Shown: positions 34,282 through 43,470, numbered from the stretch's first letter. The stretch: DNA of 64,000 nt from Bradyrhizobium genosp. SA-3 (GCF_004212635.1 NZ_PSRT01000019.1:1-64000), one strand, 5' to 3'. Program-made: numbers and translations. Notes: a model not told the origin generated them from the letters alone.

Positions 34282-35461
34282 GCAGAGCTGCGGCCGCGAG
34301 GGCCAGACCCACGCCGGCCACGCAAGCTTGCCAGCCGAAGGTGTCGAACAGCCGTCCGAGCACGGCCGTGCCGACGAGCCCGCCGCAGAAATAGCAGGCG
34401 AGATAGGTGCCGCTGGCGATGCCGCGGTTGTCAGTGGCCGCCTGTCCGACGAAACCGGTGGCGGTCGCTTGCGCGAAGAACGTGCCGACGCCGACCAGAA
34501 CCATCCCCGCGAGCACCACGCCCAGATGTGGCGCCAGCATCAACGGCAAACCGATCCCGGCGACGGCGAGCGAGCCCCAGATCGTCGGCCGTGGTCCGAG
34601 GCGCGATGCTATTCTGCCCGCCAGCAATGTCGTGAGCACCGAGGGCAGGAAGACGACATAGACGAAGCCCAGACCCATCATGCCGAGCGATAGCGGCGGC
34701 CGCACCAGAACGAAATTGACGAACGTGAAGGTGCCGATGAAGGCGAACAGGATGCAGAAGCCGATGCCGTAGGCGGCGCGCAATCGCGGGTCGCGCCAAT
34801 GTGCGAACATCGCGGCGAGCGGCGATTCCGTTGCGCTCATCGCATGCATCGGCTGGACGTGCTTGATGGTGAAATAGACCAGCGCCGCACCGGCGAGATT
34901 GAGGGCAGCGAAAACGTAGAAATTCCACGCGAGGCCAAGGCCATCGGCGACGGCCGCCGAGATCAGCCGACCGACGAGATTGCTGGCGACGTTTCCGGTG
35001 ATATAGGCGGCAAACGCGCCGCCGGCGTCCGTCGCGCTGCATTGCTCGCCGAGATAGGCCAGCGTCAGCGCGAAGGCGGACGCCATGCAGAGGCCCTGAG
35101 CCACGCGCAACGCGGTAAAGACGGCAAGATTGGGTGCGGACGCCAGGAGGCTCGTCGGAATCGCAAGAAGTGCCAGGCTGAGCAGGATGCCGTTCCGACG
35201 ATTGATATGTGGGCTGAAGAAGCCAACGACGAGGCTCGCAACGGCCATGCCGAAGGTGCTGGCATTGACCGCGAAGCCCATCGCAGCCGGCGTGACGCCA
35301 TAGTGGCGCGTCAGCGAGGGCAGGATCGCCTGCGTCGCGAACAGGTCGACGACGGTCAGGAATGCGGTGAGGCCGATCACGAGCGATCGCAGCGCCAGAC
35401 CCGGCGAGTGTGCCTCCATTGTCGTCGCGGCCGGTTTGATCGACGCGGAAAGATCGGTCAT
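34259..35461 (-). CDS. MFS transporter (YnfM-like)
   Basis: 400 aa with twelve helices. LTAFLTVVDLFATQAILPSLTRHYG and the AVNASTFGMAVASLVVGF segment with RRNGILLS resemble the YnfM/sugar-efflux branch. The substrate is unknown. It is convergent with fixS and overlaps its last 23 bp, so both 3' ends share sequence and transcripts could interfere. A family-D palindrome lies just upstream of the start. Confidence 0.88.
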   Translation of the reverse strand: MTDLSASIKPAATTMEAHSPGLALRSLVIGLTAFLTVVDLFATQAILPSLTRHYGVTPAAMGFAVNASTFGMAVASLVVGFFSPHINRRNGILLSLALLAIPTSLLASAPNLAVFTALRVAQGLCMASAFALTLAYLGEQCSATDAGGAFAAYITGNVASNLVGRLISAAVADGLGLAWNFYVFAALNLAGAALVYFTIKHVQPMHAMSATESPLAAMFAHWRDPRLRAAYGIGFCILFAFIGTFTFVNFVLVRPPLSLGMMGLGFVYVVFLPSVLTTLLAGRIASRLGPRPTIWGSLAVAGIGLPLMLAPHLGVVLAGMVLVGVGTFFAQATATGFVGQAATDNRGIASGTYLACYFCGGLVGTAVLGRLFDTFGWQACVAGVGLALAAAALLTIDLKR

Positions 35462-35482
35462 GGCAGGGCTCTCCGTTAATCT

Positions 35483-35584
35483 GTCATTCCGGGCTGGTGC
35501 GTCAGCACCAGACCCGGAATCTCGAGATTCTCAGGTGCGCAATTGCGCACCGTAGTTCGATGCTGCGCATCGCCCCGGAATGAC
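35483..35584. repeat. Palindromic repeat, family D, copy 2
   Basis: GTCATTCCGGG (35483-35493) mirrors CCCCGGAATGAC ending at 35584; inner hairpins CTGGTGCGTCAGCACCAG and GTGCGCAATTGCGCAC. It shares the GTGCGCAATTGCGCAC core with the large composite at 13743-13906. It fills the gap between two minus-strand genes. Confidence 0.7.
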
Positions 35585-35602
35585 GGGGCTTGGGCGCGCT
35601 CG

Positions 35603-36085
35603 TTACATGTGGTGGTCGTTCGGGTCCTTGCGGACGTCGCCGACATAGAGAATGACCGTCTCCTTGCCGAGGTTCTTCCACCAGTGCGAGGTGCCGTAGA
35701 CTTCGGGACGGATATCTCCAGCCTTATGCACGATCGGATCGGCGCAGTTGGAGGCGTATTCGACGATCTCGCCCTGCTGCACGAAGATCAAAGCGGGGCG
35801 GTCGTCATGGCTGTGCCAGGGCACGATGCCGCCGGGCGCGATCGTCAGCTTGCGGAAGCGCAGCTCGCGTCCCTCGATATGCGCCGGCTGCTTGCCGAGG
35901 TCGATCGCGCCGAGCGTGACGTCGGTGACGCCGACCGGCTTGTGGTCGACCATTGGCTGGGCGTTCGGCTTGATCTTGTCGGCGGGGCATTCGCCGGCGA
36001 GTGCCGGCTGCACCGAGAGCGTCAGTGCGCCGAGGATCGCAAGGCTCGGCCAGACCGCGCGAGATAATGTGCGATGCTTGAGCAT
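35603..36085 (-). CDS. Secreted cupin-domain protein
   Basis: 160 aa from the ATG at 36085, which has AGGAGA 5 nt upstream. Signal peptide 1-30 (ending ALA-G). The cupin core has PGGIVPWHSHDDRPALIFVQQGE, with two His and a Glu as probable metal ligands, and a late His (TSHWWKNLG). It ends in a His-rich tail DPNDHHM. Periplasmic single-domain cupins of this type are often of unknown function. Confidence 0.85.
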   Translation of the reverse strand: MLKHRTLSRAVWPSLAILGALTLSVQPALAGECPADKIKPNAQPMVDHKPVGVTDVTLGAIDLGKQPAHIEGRELRFRKLTIAPGGIVPWHSHDDRPALIFVQQGEIVEYASNCADPIVHKAGDIRPEVYGTSHWWKNLGKETVILYVGDVRKDPNDHHM

Positions 36086-36321
36086 GGAAGTCTCCTGTGT
36101 TGGCAGCAACCGCGGTGGTCGCCGGCTGTGGCAGGAGTTTGGTCGAGGCGCTGCTCGTCCTGAAATGCCCTTTCGCTCTCGGTGCGATAGCCCCGAGCTA
36201 TGCCGATAGGCGGCGGCTATCGAACCGATCGTGGATCGGCATTTCCACTCGCGCGGCTTGCGCCGTTCGATGGCAGGGCGCCCGGTTGGCGGGCGTTCAC
36301 GTCAATCCGGAGGAGCATCTC

Positions 36322-36606
36322 ATGACGAAAGTGTCCAAAACCCTGATTTTTACCGCCGCCTTTGCGGTGATCGCCACATCGGCCTTCTCGGAAGCGGCCT
36401 GGGATTTGAAGGCCGGCATGGCCTATGTCTATGGCGGTCCCGGCAAGATGTCGGCGATGGCCATGGCCCCGGCCGAGAGGAACCACGACGCCATGATGAA
36501 GAACGCGAAGAAGGTGCCCGACAATACCGTCTTCTTCATGGACAAGGGTATGCTGTACTCCACGTCGGGGCGGCTGGATCCGACCGGCAATTTCTACGTG
36601 AACTGA
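36322..36606 (+). CDS. Small secreted protein of unknown function
   Basis: 94 aa from the ATG at 36322, after GGAGGAG. Signal peptide 1-24 (ending FSEA). The mature part AWDLKAGMAYVYGGPGKMSA ... NTVFFMDKGMLYSTSGRLDPTGNFYVN is rich in Met, Gly and Tyr. No domain is recognised. It is divergent from the cupin gene, and a GC-rich hairpin follows. Confidence 0.75.
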   Translation: MTKVSKTLIFTAAFAVIATSAFSEAAWDLKAGMAYVYGGPGKMSAMAMAPAERNHDAMMKNAKKVPDNTVFFMDKGMLYSTSGRLDPTGNFYVN

Positions 36607-36621
36607 TCACGTGCGCAGGAC

Positions 36622-36643
36622 GGCCGCCCCCTTGCGGGCGGCC
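36622..36643 (+). terminator. GC-rich hairpin after the small secreted protein
   Basis: GGCCGCCC (36622-36629) and GGGCGGCC (36636-36643) form a perfect 8-bp stem with a 6-base loop. No T-tract follows, so it is either a weak terminator or a 3'-end stabiliser. Confidence 0.5.
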
Positions 36644-36687
36644 CGACCACGCAACTAATATTGGTCCCCTGAACGCCGGAGCAGAAG

Positions 36688-37404
36688 ATGACGTCTCTCT
36701 CGCCCGCCGACGCCGAACAGCTCAGGCTTGCTTTCCAGCGCTGCCGCGACATGGATGGCACGCTGAACGAACAGCTCCGCGCCTATGCCGACGCCAGCCG
36801 CAAGGTGTTCCCCGCCTATGGCGAGGCGGTCGATCGCCTGGTCGCGCGGTTGAACGGAAACGGGGGTGGTGAGACGGCGCCGCGACCGGGCGATGCGATG
36901 CCGCCATTCATGCTGCCCGACGAGAGCGGACGTCTCGTCGCGCTGAATGCGCTGCTGGAGAGCGGCCCGGTTGCGGTGATGTTCTTCCGCGGTCATTGGT
37001 GCCCGTATTGCCGGCTCAATTTCCGCGCGGTGGTCCAGGCACTCGGTCGCATCAAGGCGATAGGGGCACAGGTCGTCGCAATCGTGCCGGAGACGCAGGA
37101 ATATACGCGGCAGATCAAGTCAGATGCCGGTGCGCCGTTTCCGATCCTGACCGATCTCGACAACGGCTACGCGCTCTCGCTCAACCTCGCCATCTGGCTC
37201 GGCGCCGAGATCCAGCATCTGTTGTCCTATCAGGACATGGCGAAATTCCACGGCAATGACGGCTGGGTGCTGCCGATCCCGGCCGTGTTCGTGATCGGAC
37301 GCGACGGCGTCGTGAAAGCCCGCTTCGTCGATCCCGATTTCCGCAAGCGCATGGAGATCGATGATCTCCTGGCCGCGCTGGAGAGCGCAGACAGGGAGAA
37401 CTGA
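36688..37404 (+). CDS. Peroxiredoxin-like AhpC/TSA-family protein
   Basis: 238 aa. A helical N-terminal extension (1-75) precedes a thioredoxin-fold domain: MPPFMLPDESGRLVALN, then FFRGHWCPYCRLNF with a CPYC pair where typical peroxiredoxins have a single peroxidatic Cys, then VVAIVPETQEYTRQIK and PIPAVFVIGRDGVV. The CxxC suggests a thiol-disulfide or peroxide-reducing role in the cytoplasm. It probably follows the small secreted gene in one transcript. Confidence 0.87.
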   Translation: MTSLSPADAEQLRLAFQRCRDMDGTLNEQLRAYADASRKVFPAYGEAVDRLVARLNGNGGGETAPRPGDAMPPFMLPDESGRLVALNALLESGPVAVMFFRGHWCPYCRLNFRAVVQALGRIKAIGAQVVAIVPETQEYTRQIKSDAGAPFPILTDLDNGYALSLNLAIWLGAEIQHLLSYQDMAKFHGNDGWVLPIPAVFVIGRDGVVKARFVDPDFRKRMEIDDLLAALESADREN

Positions 37405-37428
37405 GCGCTCGCGTTGCGTGCTTTCTTC

Positions 37429-37603
37429 CCTTCTCCCCTTGCGGGAGAAGGTAGCGCGCTTTGGAGCGCAATTGCGCTCCTGAGCGCGCCGGATGAGGGG
37501 TTGCTTCTGCGTATGCAGCTGAAAGAGGGGACTCGCGGACAGAACCCCTCACCCGTCTCGCCGCTGTCGCGGCGAGCTACCCTCTCCGGCAAGGGGAGAG
37601 GGG
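37429..37603. repeat. Two family-B palindromic repeats in inverted orientation
   Basis: Unit 1 starts CCTTCTCCCCTTGCGGGAG at 37429 and ends GGATGAGGGG at 37500. Unit 2 (37543-37603) runs the other way: ACCCCTCACCCGTCTCGCCG ... CTCTCCGGCAAGGGGAGAGG. Together they form a large inverted repeat between convergent genes. Unit 1 also has GGAGCGCAATTGCGCTCC inserted. Confidence 0.7.
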
Positions 37604-37622
37604 AAGAAGGGTGGCGCCCGCG

Positions 37623-38504
37623 CTATCCCGCAATCTCCCGCCAGTCGGCGCCGCGCAGCATGCGCATGATGGCGTTGGCGACCGCCGTGCGCTGCCGGCC
37701 GGCCACCCCGTAAAGATTGACGGTGCGACGGGCGTCCAGCCCGGAGACGGTGGCGCGCGTCAGCGTTTCCGGCACGGGCGAGGTGTGCGGCACCATGGCG
37801 ATGCCCATGTCGGCTTCGACCAGCTCGATCAGGTCGCGCTCGCTCGAGATTTCATGGCCATGCTCGATGCCGTGCTCGCGCAGGCTCGCGGAGATACGGC
37901 GCGCGTGCTCGCAGAAGGTGCGGCTCAGCAATTGCTCCGAGCGCAAATCGTCCAGCTCGATGCTGCTGCGGCCGGCCAGCCGATGGCCATCGCCGACGAC
38001 GAGCTCAAAAGCTTCCGTGAATAGGGGCCAGACGTCGAGCCGCTCCCAGGCCTCGTCGATCTCGGCGGCAATCCCGAGCTCGGCCTCGCCCTTTTTCAGG
38101 AATTCGCCGACCTCGCGGCTCGTTCCGCGCAGGAAGCGGAATTCGAGACGGTTGAACTGCCGCCTGATCTGGTTGAGATGGGGAATGAGCAGCGACAGAT
38201 CGATCGAATGCGTCAGCGCAATGCGGAGCGCGCCGATCTCACCGCTCTTGAACGAGGAGGCGAGGGAACGCGCGCCGACGGCGGCGTCATAGCACTGCTT
38301 CAAGAGCGGATGCATGCGCTGGCCGAGCTCGGTCAGCTGCGCGGCGGGCCGCTCGCGACGAAACAGGTCGCCGCCGAGCTCGGCCTCGAGCTGCTTGATC
38401 GCGCGCGTCAGCGACGGCTGCGTCACGTTGCACTCCTCGGCGGCACGCGTGAAGTTCAACAGCTGCGCCACCGCGAGGAAATAGCGGACCTGATGCATTT
38501 CCAT
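37623..38504 (-). CDS. LysR-family transcriptional regulator
   Basis: 293 aa from the ATG at 38504 (GGGGAG upstream). The winged HTH is at 2-60 (MHQVRYFLAVAQLLNFTRAA, VTQPSLTRAIKQLEAELGG); the effector domain begins GALRIALTHSIDLSLLIPHL. It is divergent from bdhA across 193 bp and is the natural candidate to control 3-hydroxybutyrate dehydrogenase and the patatin gene, as LysR genes usually act on the adjoining divergent operon. Confidence 0.9.
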   Translation of the reverse strand: MEMHQVRYFLAVAQLLNFTRAAEECNVTQPSLTRAIKQLEAELGGDLFRRERPAAQLTELGQRMHPLLKQCYDAAVGARSLASSFKSGEIGALRIALTHSIDLSLLIPHLNQIRRQFNRLEFRFLRGTSREVGEFLKKGEAELGIAAEIDEAWERLDVWPLFTEAFELVVGDGHRLAGRSSIELDDLRSEQLLSRTFCEHARRISASLREHGIEHGHEISSERDLIELVEADMGIAMVPHTSPVPETLTRATVSGLDARRTVNLYGVAGRQRTAVANAIMRMLRGADWREIAG

Positions 38505-38697
38505 GGATCGGCTCCCCAGCAGGATCGGGCAGCAGAACTCTAGCCGATCGGGGCAGGGAATGACATCCCGGCCGCAATAGCGGGCGCGTATGGTTTCGGA
38601 AGCCAGGCGGCATTTCCATTCGGGCCGGCACCGCTTCATGGTCCTGCGAAAGCGGGCGCCAGGGCCAAGCCCAGCGATCGCCAATGGAGGAACTCGC

Positions 38698-39522
38698 ATG
38701 AACATACCGCTGAAGCCACAGACGTCTCAACCTGCGCGCGCGCTGGCCGGAAAGGTTGCGCTGGTCACGGGCTCGACCAGCGGCATCGGGCTCGGCATCG
38801 CACGGGCGCTGGCCGCCGCGGGTGCCGACATCGTGCTCAACGGCCTCGGTGTCGCGAGCGAGATCGGCCGGACGCGCGAGCAGATCGCCGCCGAGTTCGG
38901 CATCAAGGCGAGCTACTCGCCCGCAGACATGACGAGGCCCAAATCGATCGCCGAGATGATCGCGGCCACCATCGCCCAATCCGGCCGGCTCGACATCCTC
39001 GTCAACAATGCCGGCATCCAACATGTCGCGCCGCTCGACCAGTTTCCAGTCGAGAAATGGGACCAGATCCTCGCGATCAATCTGACGTCCGCCTTCCACA
39101 CCACGCGGCTCGCGCTGCCGGCGATGCGCCGGAACGGTTTTGGCCGGATCATCAACATCGCCTCCGCGCATGGTCTGGTCGGCTCGCCGTTCAAGGCGGC
39201 CTATGTCGCCGCCAAGCATGGGATCGTCGGTCTCACCAAGGTGACGGCGCTCGAGACCGCGGAGGAGGGCATCACGTGCAATGCCGTCTGTCCGGGCTAC
39301 GTCTACACACCGCTGGTCGAGGCGCAGATCGATGGACAGGCCAAGGCGCACGGCGTCTCCCGCGATCAGGTGATCCGTGACGTGCTGCTCGCGCAGCAGC
39401 CGAACAAGCGTTTTGCCACGGTCGAGGAGCTTGGCGCGCTCACGGTGTTCCTGGCGACGGAAGCGGCCGCCTCCATCACCGGCATTGCACTTCCGGTCGA
39501 TGGCGGCTGGACCGCGCATTGA
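38698..39522 (+). CDS. bdhA: 3-hydroxybutyrate dehydrogenase
   Basis: 274 aa from the ATG at 38698 after GGAGG. Classical SDR: cofactor motif TGSTSGIGLGIA, NNAG, catalytic Ser in INIASAHGLVGS and YVAAK. The segments GADIVLNGLG and the C-terminal ITGIALPVDGGWTAH are typical of BdhA. It oxidises D-3-hydroxybutyrate to acetoacetate with NAD+, a step in use of the poly-3-hydroxybutyrate store of rhizobia. It is followed by a patatin gene after 70 nt. Confidence 0.88.
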   Translation: MNIPLKPQTSQPARALAGKVALVTGSTSGIGLGIARALAAAGADIVLNGLGVASEIGRTREQIAAEFGIKASYSPADMTRPKSIAEMIAATIAQSGRLDILVNNAGIQHVAPLDQFPVEKWDQILAINLTSAFHTTRLALPAMRRNGFGRIINIASAHGLVGSPFKAAYVAAKHGIVGLTKVTALETAEEGITCNAVCPGYVYTPLVEAQIDGQAKAHGVSRDQVIRDVLLAQQPNKRFATVEELGALTVFLATEAAASITGIALPVDGGWTAH

Positions 39523-39592
39523 CATGGGCCGGCGCAACAAGCTGCGGCGGACTGCGAACATTCGGTCGGCGCAAGCTCAACAGGAGCGAGAC

Positions 39593-40741
39593 ATGAACGG
39601 CATGCAGGACAACGCGCATAACAAAGGTACGGACCTGCCGGGTCAGGTCGTACTGGTGCTCCAAGGCGGCGGCGCACTTGGGTCCTATCAGGCCGGGGTG
39701 TATCAGGCGCTGCACGAGGCCGGCATCGAGCCTGACTGGATCATCGGCACCTCGATCGGCGCCATCAATGCGAGCCTCATTGCGGGCAACGCGCCTGGGC
39801 AGCGACTCGCGCGTCTGAGGGAGTTCTGGAAACGGATGGAGCAGAATCCGATCTGGAATTTGCGCACCGCGTTTCCCGGCTTCAACGAGAAGCTGACCTA
39901 TTGGTCGACGGTCACCAACGGCATTCCCGGCTTCTTCCGACCCAATCCGCTGGCGCATGCGGGGGATTCCTTTCCGCTCGGCGCCGACCACGCCGGCTTC
40001 TATTCGACTGCGCCGCTGGAGAAGACGCTGCTCGAACTCGTCGATTTCAGCCTCGTCAACCGCTGCTCACCGCGCTTGACTGTCGGCGCGGCTCATGTCC
40101 GCACCAGCCAGATGCGCTATTTCGACAGCCGCGACGGTGAGCTCACGGTGAAGCACGTCATGGCCTCGGGCGCGCTGCCGCCGGCCTTCCCGGCGGTGCG
40201 CATCGACGGCGAGCTCTATTGGGACGGCGGCATCCTGTCCAACACGCCGACAGAGGCCGTGTTCGACGACAATCCGCGCAAGGACTCGCTGATCTTCGCG
40301 GTGCATCTGTGGAATCCGGTCGGGGCCGAGCCGACCACGATGGCGGAGGTGCTGAACCGTCACAAGGACGTGCAATATTCCAGCCGGATCGCCAGTCAGA
40401 TCGCGCGCCAGCAGCAGGCCCATCGCCTCCGCCACGTCATCAACCAGCTCGCCGCGCGTCTGCCCGAGCGCGAGCGCAGCGATCCGGCGGTGCGCGAGCT
40501 CACGAGCCATGGCTGCCCGACGCGCATGCATGTGGTGCGCCTGCTCGCCCCGCAGCTGGACCGCGAGAGCCACACCAAGGATATCGATTTCAGTCCGTCA
40601 GGGATCATGCAGCGCTGGGATGCGGGTTATGCCCACACGAGATCCGTGCTCGCACGAAGGCCGTGGATCGGTGAATTCGATCCGCTCGCCGGCGTGGTGC
40701 TGCACGAGCATATGGACGCGCTGCCGATTGCGGCGGAGTGA
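39593..40741 (+). CDS. Patatin-like phospholipase (with DUF3734-type C-terminus)
   Basis: 382 aa from the ATG at 39593 (AGGAG upstream). Patatin core: oxyanion loop LQGGGALGSYQAG, nucleophile GTSIGAINA, and catalytic Asp in WDGGILSNTP. The C-terminal about 100 residues (DIDFSPSGIMQRWDAGY) match a tail found in BdhA-linked patatins. It is a serine hydrolase acting on acyl esters. Pairing with bdhA suggests a place in PHB or lipid turnover; the direct substrate is unknown. Confidence 0.9.
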   Translation: MNGMQDNAHNKGTDLPGQVVLVLQGGGALGSYQAGVYQALHEAGIEPDWIIGTSIGAINASLIAGNAPGQRLARLREFWKRMEQNPIWNLRTAFPGFNEKLTYWSTVTNGIPGFFRPNPLAHAGDSFPLGADHAGFYSTAPLEKTLLELVDFSLVNRCSPRLTVGAAHVRTSQMRYFDSRDGELTVKHVMASGALPPAFPAVRIDGELYWDGGILSNTPTEAVFDDNPRKDSLIFAVHLWNPVGAEPTTMAEVLNRHKDVQYSSRIASQIARQQQAHRLRHVINQLAARLPERERSDPAVRELTSHGCPTRMHVVRLLAPQLDRESHTKDIDFSPSGIMQRWDAGYAHTRSVLARRPWIGEFDPLAGVVLHEHMDALPIAAE

Positions 40742-40808
40742 GGGCCTTGTGCGTCATTGTTTTACGTGATGACGATTTCGCAGCGCCGCGGTCCGGGGTA
40801 TTGTCGCC

Positions 40809-41783
40809 GTGTCTGCGTCGCGAGGCTTGCAATTGGTTGTTGAAAAAGATCTGGAGGCGTCGCTTGATACGCTGCGTGCGAACGCGGCGGGACCGGTCGC
40901 CGGCGTGTTCGGTCCGTCCTCGCTGACCTGGCGGATCGACCGGGAGGCCGTGATCTTTCTCGGCGCCGGCCGTGCGCTGTTGCTGCAGCTGGCGCATCCA
41001 TGGGTGGCGGCGGCGATCGCCGAGCATTCGCGCACCCTTGCCGATCCGATCGGCCGCTTCCATCGCACGTTCGACATCGTCTTTACCATGGTGTTCGGCT
41101 CGCTGGACCGGGCGCTGCTGTCGTCCCGGCAGTTGCACCGGCGCCACAGCATGATCATTGGCGAGATGCCCGAGACCGTCGGTCCGTTCGCGGCCGGCTC
41201 GCGCTACTGCGCCAACGACATTCCCTCGCTCCGCTGGGTCCATGCGACGCTGGTCGAGACCGCGCTGATGGTGCATGATCTGGTGCTGCCGCCGCTCTCG
41301 GCGGAGGAGCGCGAGCGCTATTGGAGCGAGGCCCGGCTGTACGGCGCCCTGTTCGGACTGACGGGGGATGATTTGCCGGCGGACTGGTCGGGCTTCGCAG
41401 CCTACAATGAGGCGATGGCGCAGTCGGATACGCTGACCGTCAGCCCGGCGGCGCGCGAGATCGCCGAGCAGATCTTCAGCGGCGCCCGTCCCTGGTTGCG
41501 GCCACCGCGATGGTACCGCGCGCTCGCGGCGCGCATGCTGCCGGAGCGACTGCGCGCCGGGTTCGGTTTTGCGCTTGACGAGCGCGACATCAGAGCCGCC
41601 GACAATGCGCTGACCTGGATCAGGCGCGTCTATCCGAAACTGCCCGACCGGCTGCGCTATGTCGGCCCCTATCAGGAGGCGCAGGCGCGGCTGCGGGGCG
41701 AGCCGCAGCCCGATTGGATGATCCGGTGCTTGAACCGCGTCTGGATCGGGCGGCCGCAGATGGATGTGCGCGGCAAGGGGTGA
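40809..41783 (+). CDS. MpaB-like oxygenase family protein (DUF2236)
   Basis: 324 aa from GTG at 40809. Motifs of the DUF2236/MpaB family: LTWRIDREAVIFLGAGRALLL, LQLAHPWVAAAIAEHS, FHRTFDIVFTMVFGSL and the second half HATLVETALMV. The His residues of these motifs bind haem in latex-clearing protein and MpaB relatives. The bacterial substrates are unknown. It ends beside a family-A palindrome, convergent with the glgA-like gene. Confidence 0.85.
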   Translation: MSASRGLQLVVEKDLEASLDTLRANAAGPVAGVFGPSSLTWRIDREAVIFLGAGRALLLQLAHPWVAAAIAEHSRTLADPIGRFHRTFDIVFTMVFGSLDRALLSSRQLHRRHSMIIGEMPETVGPFAAGSRYCANDIPSLRWVHATLVETALMVHDLVLPPLSAEERERYWSEARLYGALFGLTGDDLPADWSGFAAYNEAMAQSDTLTVSPAAREIAEQIFSGARPWLRPPRWYRALAARMLPERLRAGFGFALDERDIRAADNALTWIRRVYPKLPDRLRYVGPYQEAQARLRGEPQPDWMIRCLNRVWIGRPQMDVRGKG

Positions 41784-41807
41784 GGTGCCCGGTGGCCGCC
41801 ACAAACA

Positions 41808-41896
41808 CCGTCATTGCGAGGAGCCCTTGCGACGAAGCAATCCAGACTGCCGCCGCGGAGAGATTCTGGATTGCTTCGCTACGCTCGCAATGACGG
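41808..41896. repeat. Palindromic repeat, family A, copy 2
   Basis: CCGTCATTGCGAG at 41808 mirrors CTCGCAATGACGG ending at 41896; inner arms GAAGCAATCCAGA and TCTGGATTGCTTC. Same architecture as the copies at 13633 and 51326. Confidence 0.8.
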
Positions 41897-41912
41897 AGAA
41901 TGAGGAAGCAGC

Positions 41913-43328
41913 TCACACCGACGCCAGCTTCCGGTACAGCGCGCTGTAGCAGCCGGCCGAGATGCTCCAGGAGAACGATCGTCCCATCGCGCTGCGGCGC
42001 ATGGTATCGAGCTGGTCCTGCGCCATGAACGCCTCGAACGCGCGGCGGACGCCGCCGATGAAGGATTCGCGCGAGGGTCTTGCGAACAGGAAGCCGGTCT
42101 CGCCGTCGGTAATGGTCTCGGCAAGTCCGCCGGTCTGGTGTCCGATCGGCAGCGAACCGAAGCGCTGGGCGTACATCTGGCTGAGCCCGCACGGTTCGAA
42201 GCGCGAGGGCATCAGGGTGAAATCGCTGCCGGCGAAAATGCGGCGCGCCTGGGCGTCGTTGAAGCCGATCACGACGCCGATGGCATCGGGGCGGCGGCGA
42301 TGCGCGTCGATCACGGCCTGCTCGAGCGCCGGCTCGCCGGAGCCGGTGATCACGATCTGCCCGCCGGCATCGACGATCTCGTCGGCGGCCGACAACACGA
42401 GGTCGATGCCCTTCTGGTGCACGAGGCGGGCGACGATGCCGAACATCGGCCCGCGCGACACCGCAAGCCCGAACTGCTTGCGCACGTAGTCCGCATTCGC
42501 TTTCTTGCCGACCCAGTCGCCGGCGCCGAATTGCTGCGCGAGCTGTGCGCAGGAGCGTGGGTCCCAGCTCTCGTCGATCCCGTTGAGGATCCCGGTGAGC
42601 TCGGCCGCGTCGGAGCGGACGCGAAGCAGGCCTTCGAGGCCGCAGCCGAATTCGGTTGTCGTGATCTCGCGTGCATAGGTGCCGCTGACCGTGGTGAGGT
42701 GCGAGGCATAGACCAGCCCGGCCTTGAGGAAGGAGACCTTGTCGTAGAATTCGACGCCGTCGATATGGAACGAGCTCTCCGGCGCGCCGATCCGCCGCAG
42801 CGAGTCCTTCGGGAAGAGGCCCTGATAGGCGAGGTTGTGGATGGTCAGGATCGACGGCAGCTTGGCGCCGCGCCAGGCGAGATAGGCCGGCACGAGCGAG
42901 GCCTGCCAGTCATTGGCATGGATCAGGTCTGCTGCCCAATTCTTATCCAGCGTGCCCATGGCCAGCTCAGCGGCAGCCGAGGCAAGGCGCGCGAAGCGGA
43001 TGTCGTTGTCCGGCCAGTCGCGCCCGGACTCGTCGCCATAGGGATTGCCGGGCCGGTCGTAGAGCTGTGAGCACAACAGCACGTAGACCGGCAGGCCGTC
43101 CTTGGTCGCGGCCCGCCCGAGCGAGCAGGCTGGCATCTCCGCGAATGCCGGACAGCGGCCAACGATTTGAATGTGCGTGAGTTGTTCGATGATGTCGCGA
43201 TAGCCGGGCAGCATGATCCGGATATCGGCAAAGGAGCGAAGGGCGCGGGGGAGGGCGGCGGACACGGCTCCAAGTCCGCCGACGCGGACGAAGTCGTCCA
43301 TCTCTGTCGTGACGAACAAGACCCTCAA
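41913..43328 (-). CDS. glgA: Glycogen/starch synthase-like GT5 glycosyltransferase
   Basis: 471 aa from a TTG start. GT-B fold of family GT5: N-terminus MRVLFVTTEMDDFVRVGGLG, HANDWQASLVPAYL, GLFPKDSLRRIGAP, C-terminal domain ILNGIDESWDPR, ARLVHQKGIDL and PSRFEPCGLSQMYAQRFGSLPIG with the E-x7-type donor site. The usual nucleotide-binding KxGGL reads RVGGL, so the ADP-glucose-contacting Lys is Arg. It would elongate an alpha-1,4-glucan from ADP-glucose, but donor choice is uncertain. No other glg gene is adjacent. A near-consensus EcfG promoter lies about 160 nt upstream. Confidence 0.82.
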   Translation of the reverse strand: MRVLFVTTEMDDFVRVGGLGAVSAALPRALRSFADIRIMLPGYRDIIEQLTHIQIVGRCPAFAEMPACSLGRAATKDGLPVYVLLCSQLYDRPGNPYGDESGRDWPDNDIRFARLASAAAELAMGTLDKNWAADLIHANDWQASLVPAYLAWRGAKLPSILTIHNLAYQGLFPKDSLRRIGAPESSFHIDGVEFYDKVSFLKAGLVYASHLTTVSGTYAREITTTEFGCGLEGLLRVRSDAAELTGILNGIDESWDPRSCAQLAQQFGAGDWVGKKANADYVRKQFGLAVSRGPMFGIVARLVHQKGIDLVLSAADEIVDAGGQIVITGSGEPALEQAVIDAHRRRPDAIGVVIGFNDAQARRIFAGSDFTLMPSRFEPCGLSQMYAQRFGSLPIGHQTGGLAETITDGETGFLFARPSRESFIGGVRRAFEAFMAQDQLDTMRRSAMGRSFSWSISAGCYSALYRKLASV

Positions 43329-43470
43329 GAACAGCCGCCCTCTGCCGATCCCGTTTGCTGCTATGCAAGAACGGGTCCAGTTGTCCCGGAATTCCCAAGC
43401 CCGCCCATGCGGCGCGTCGGTTCGGTAAACACTTTCCTACTCAGCCGCCGCCCTCTAGGGTCGCCGCATC

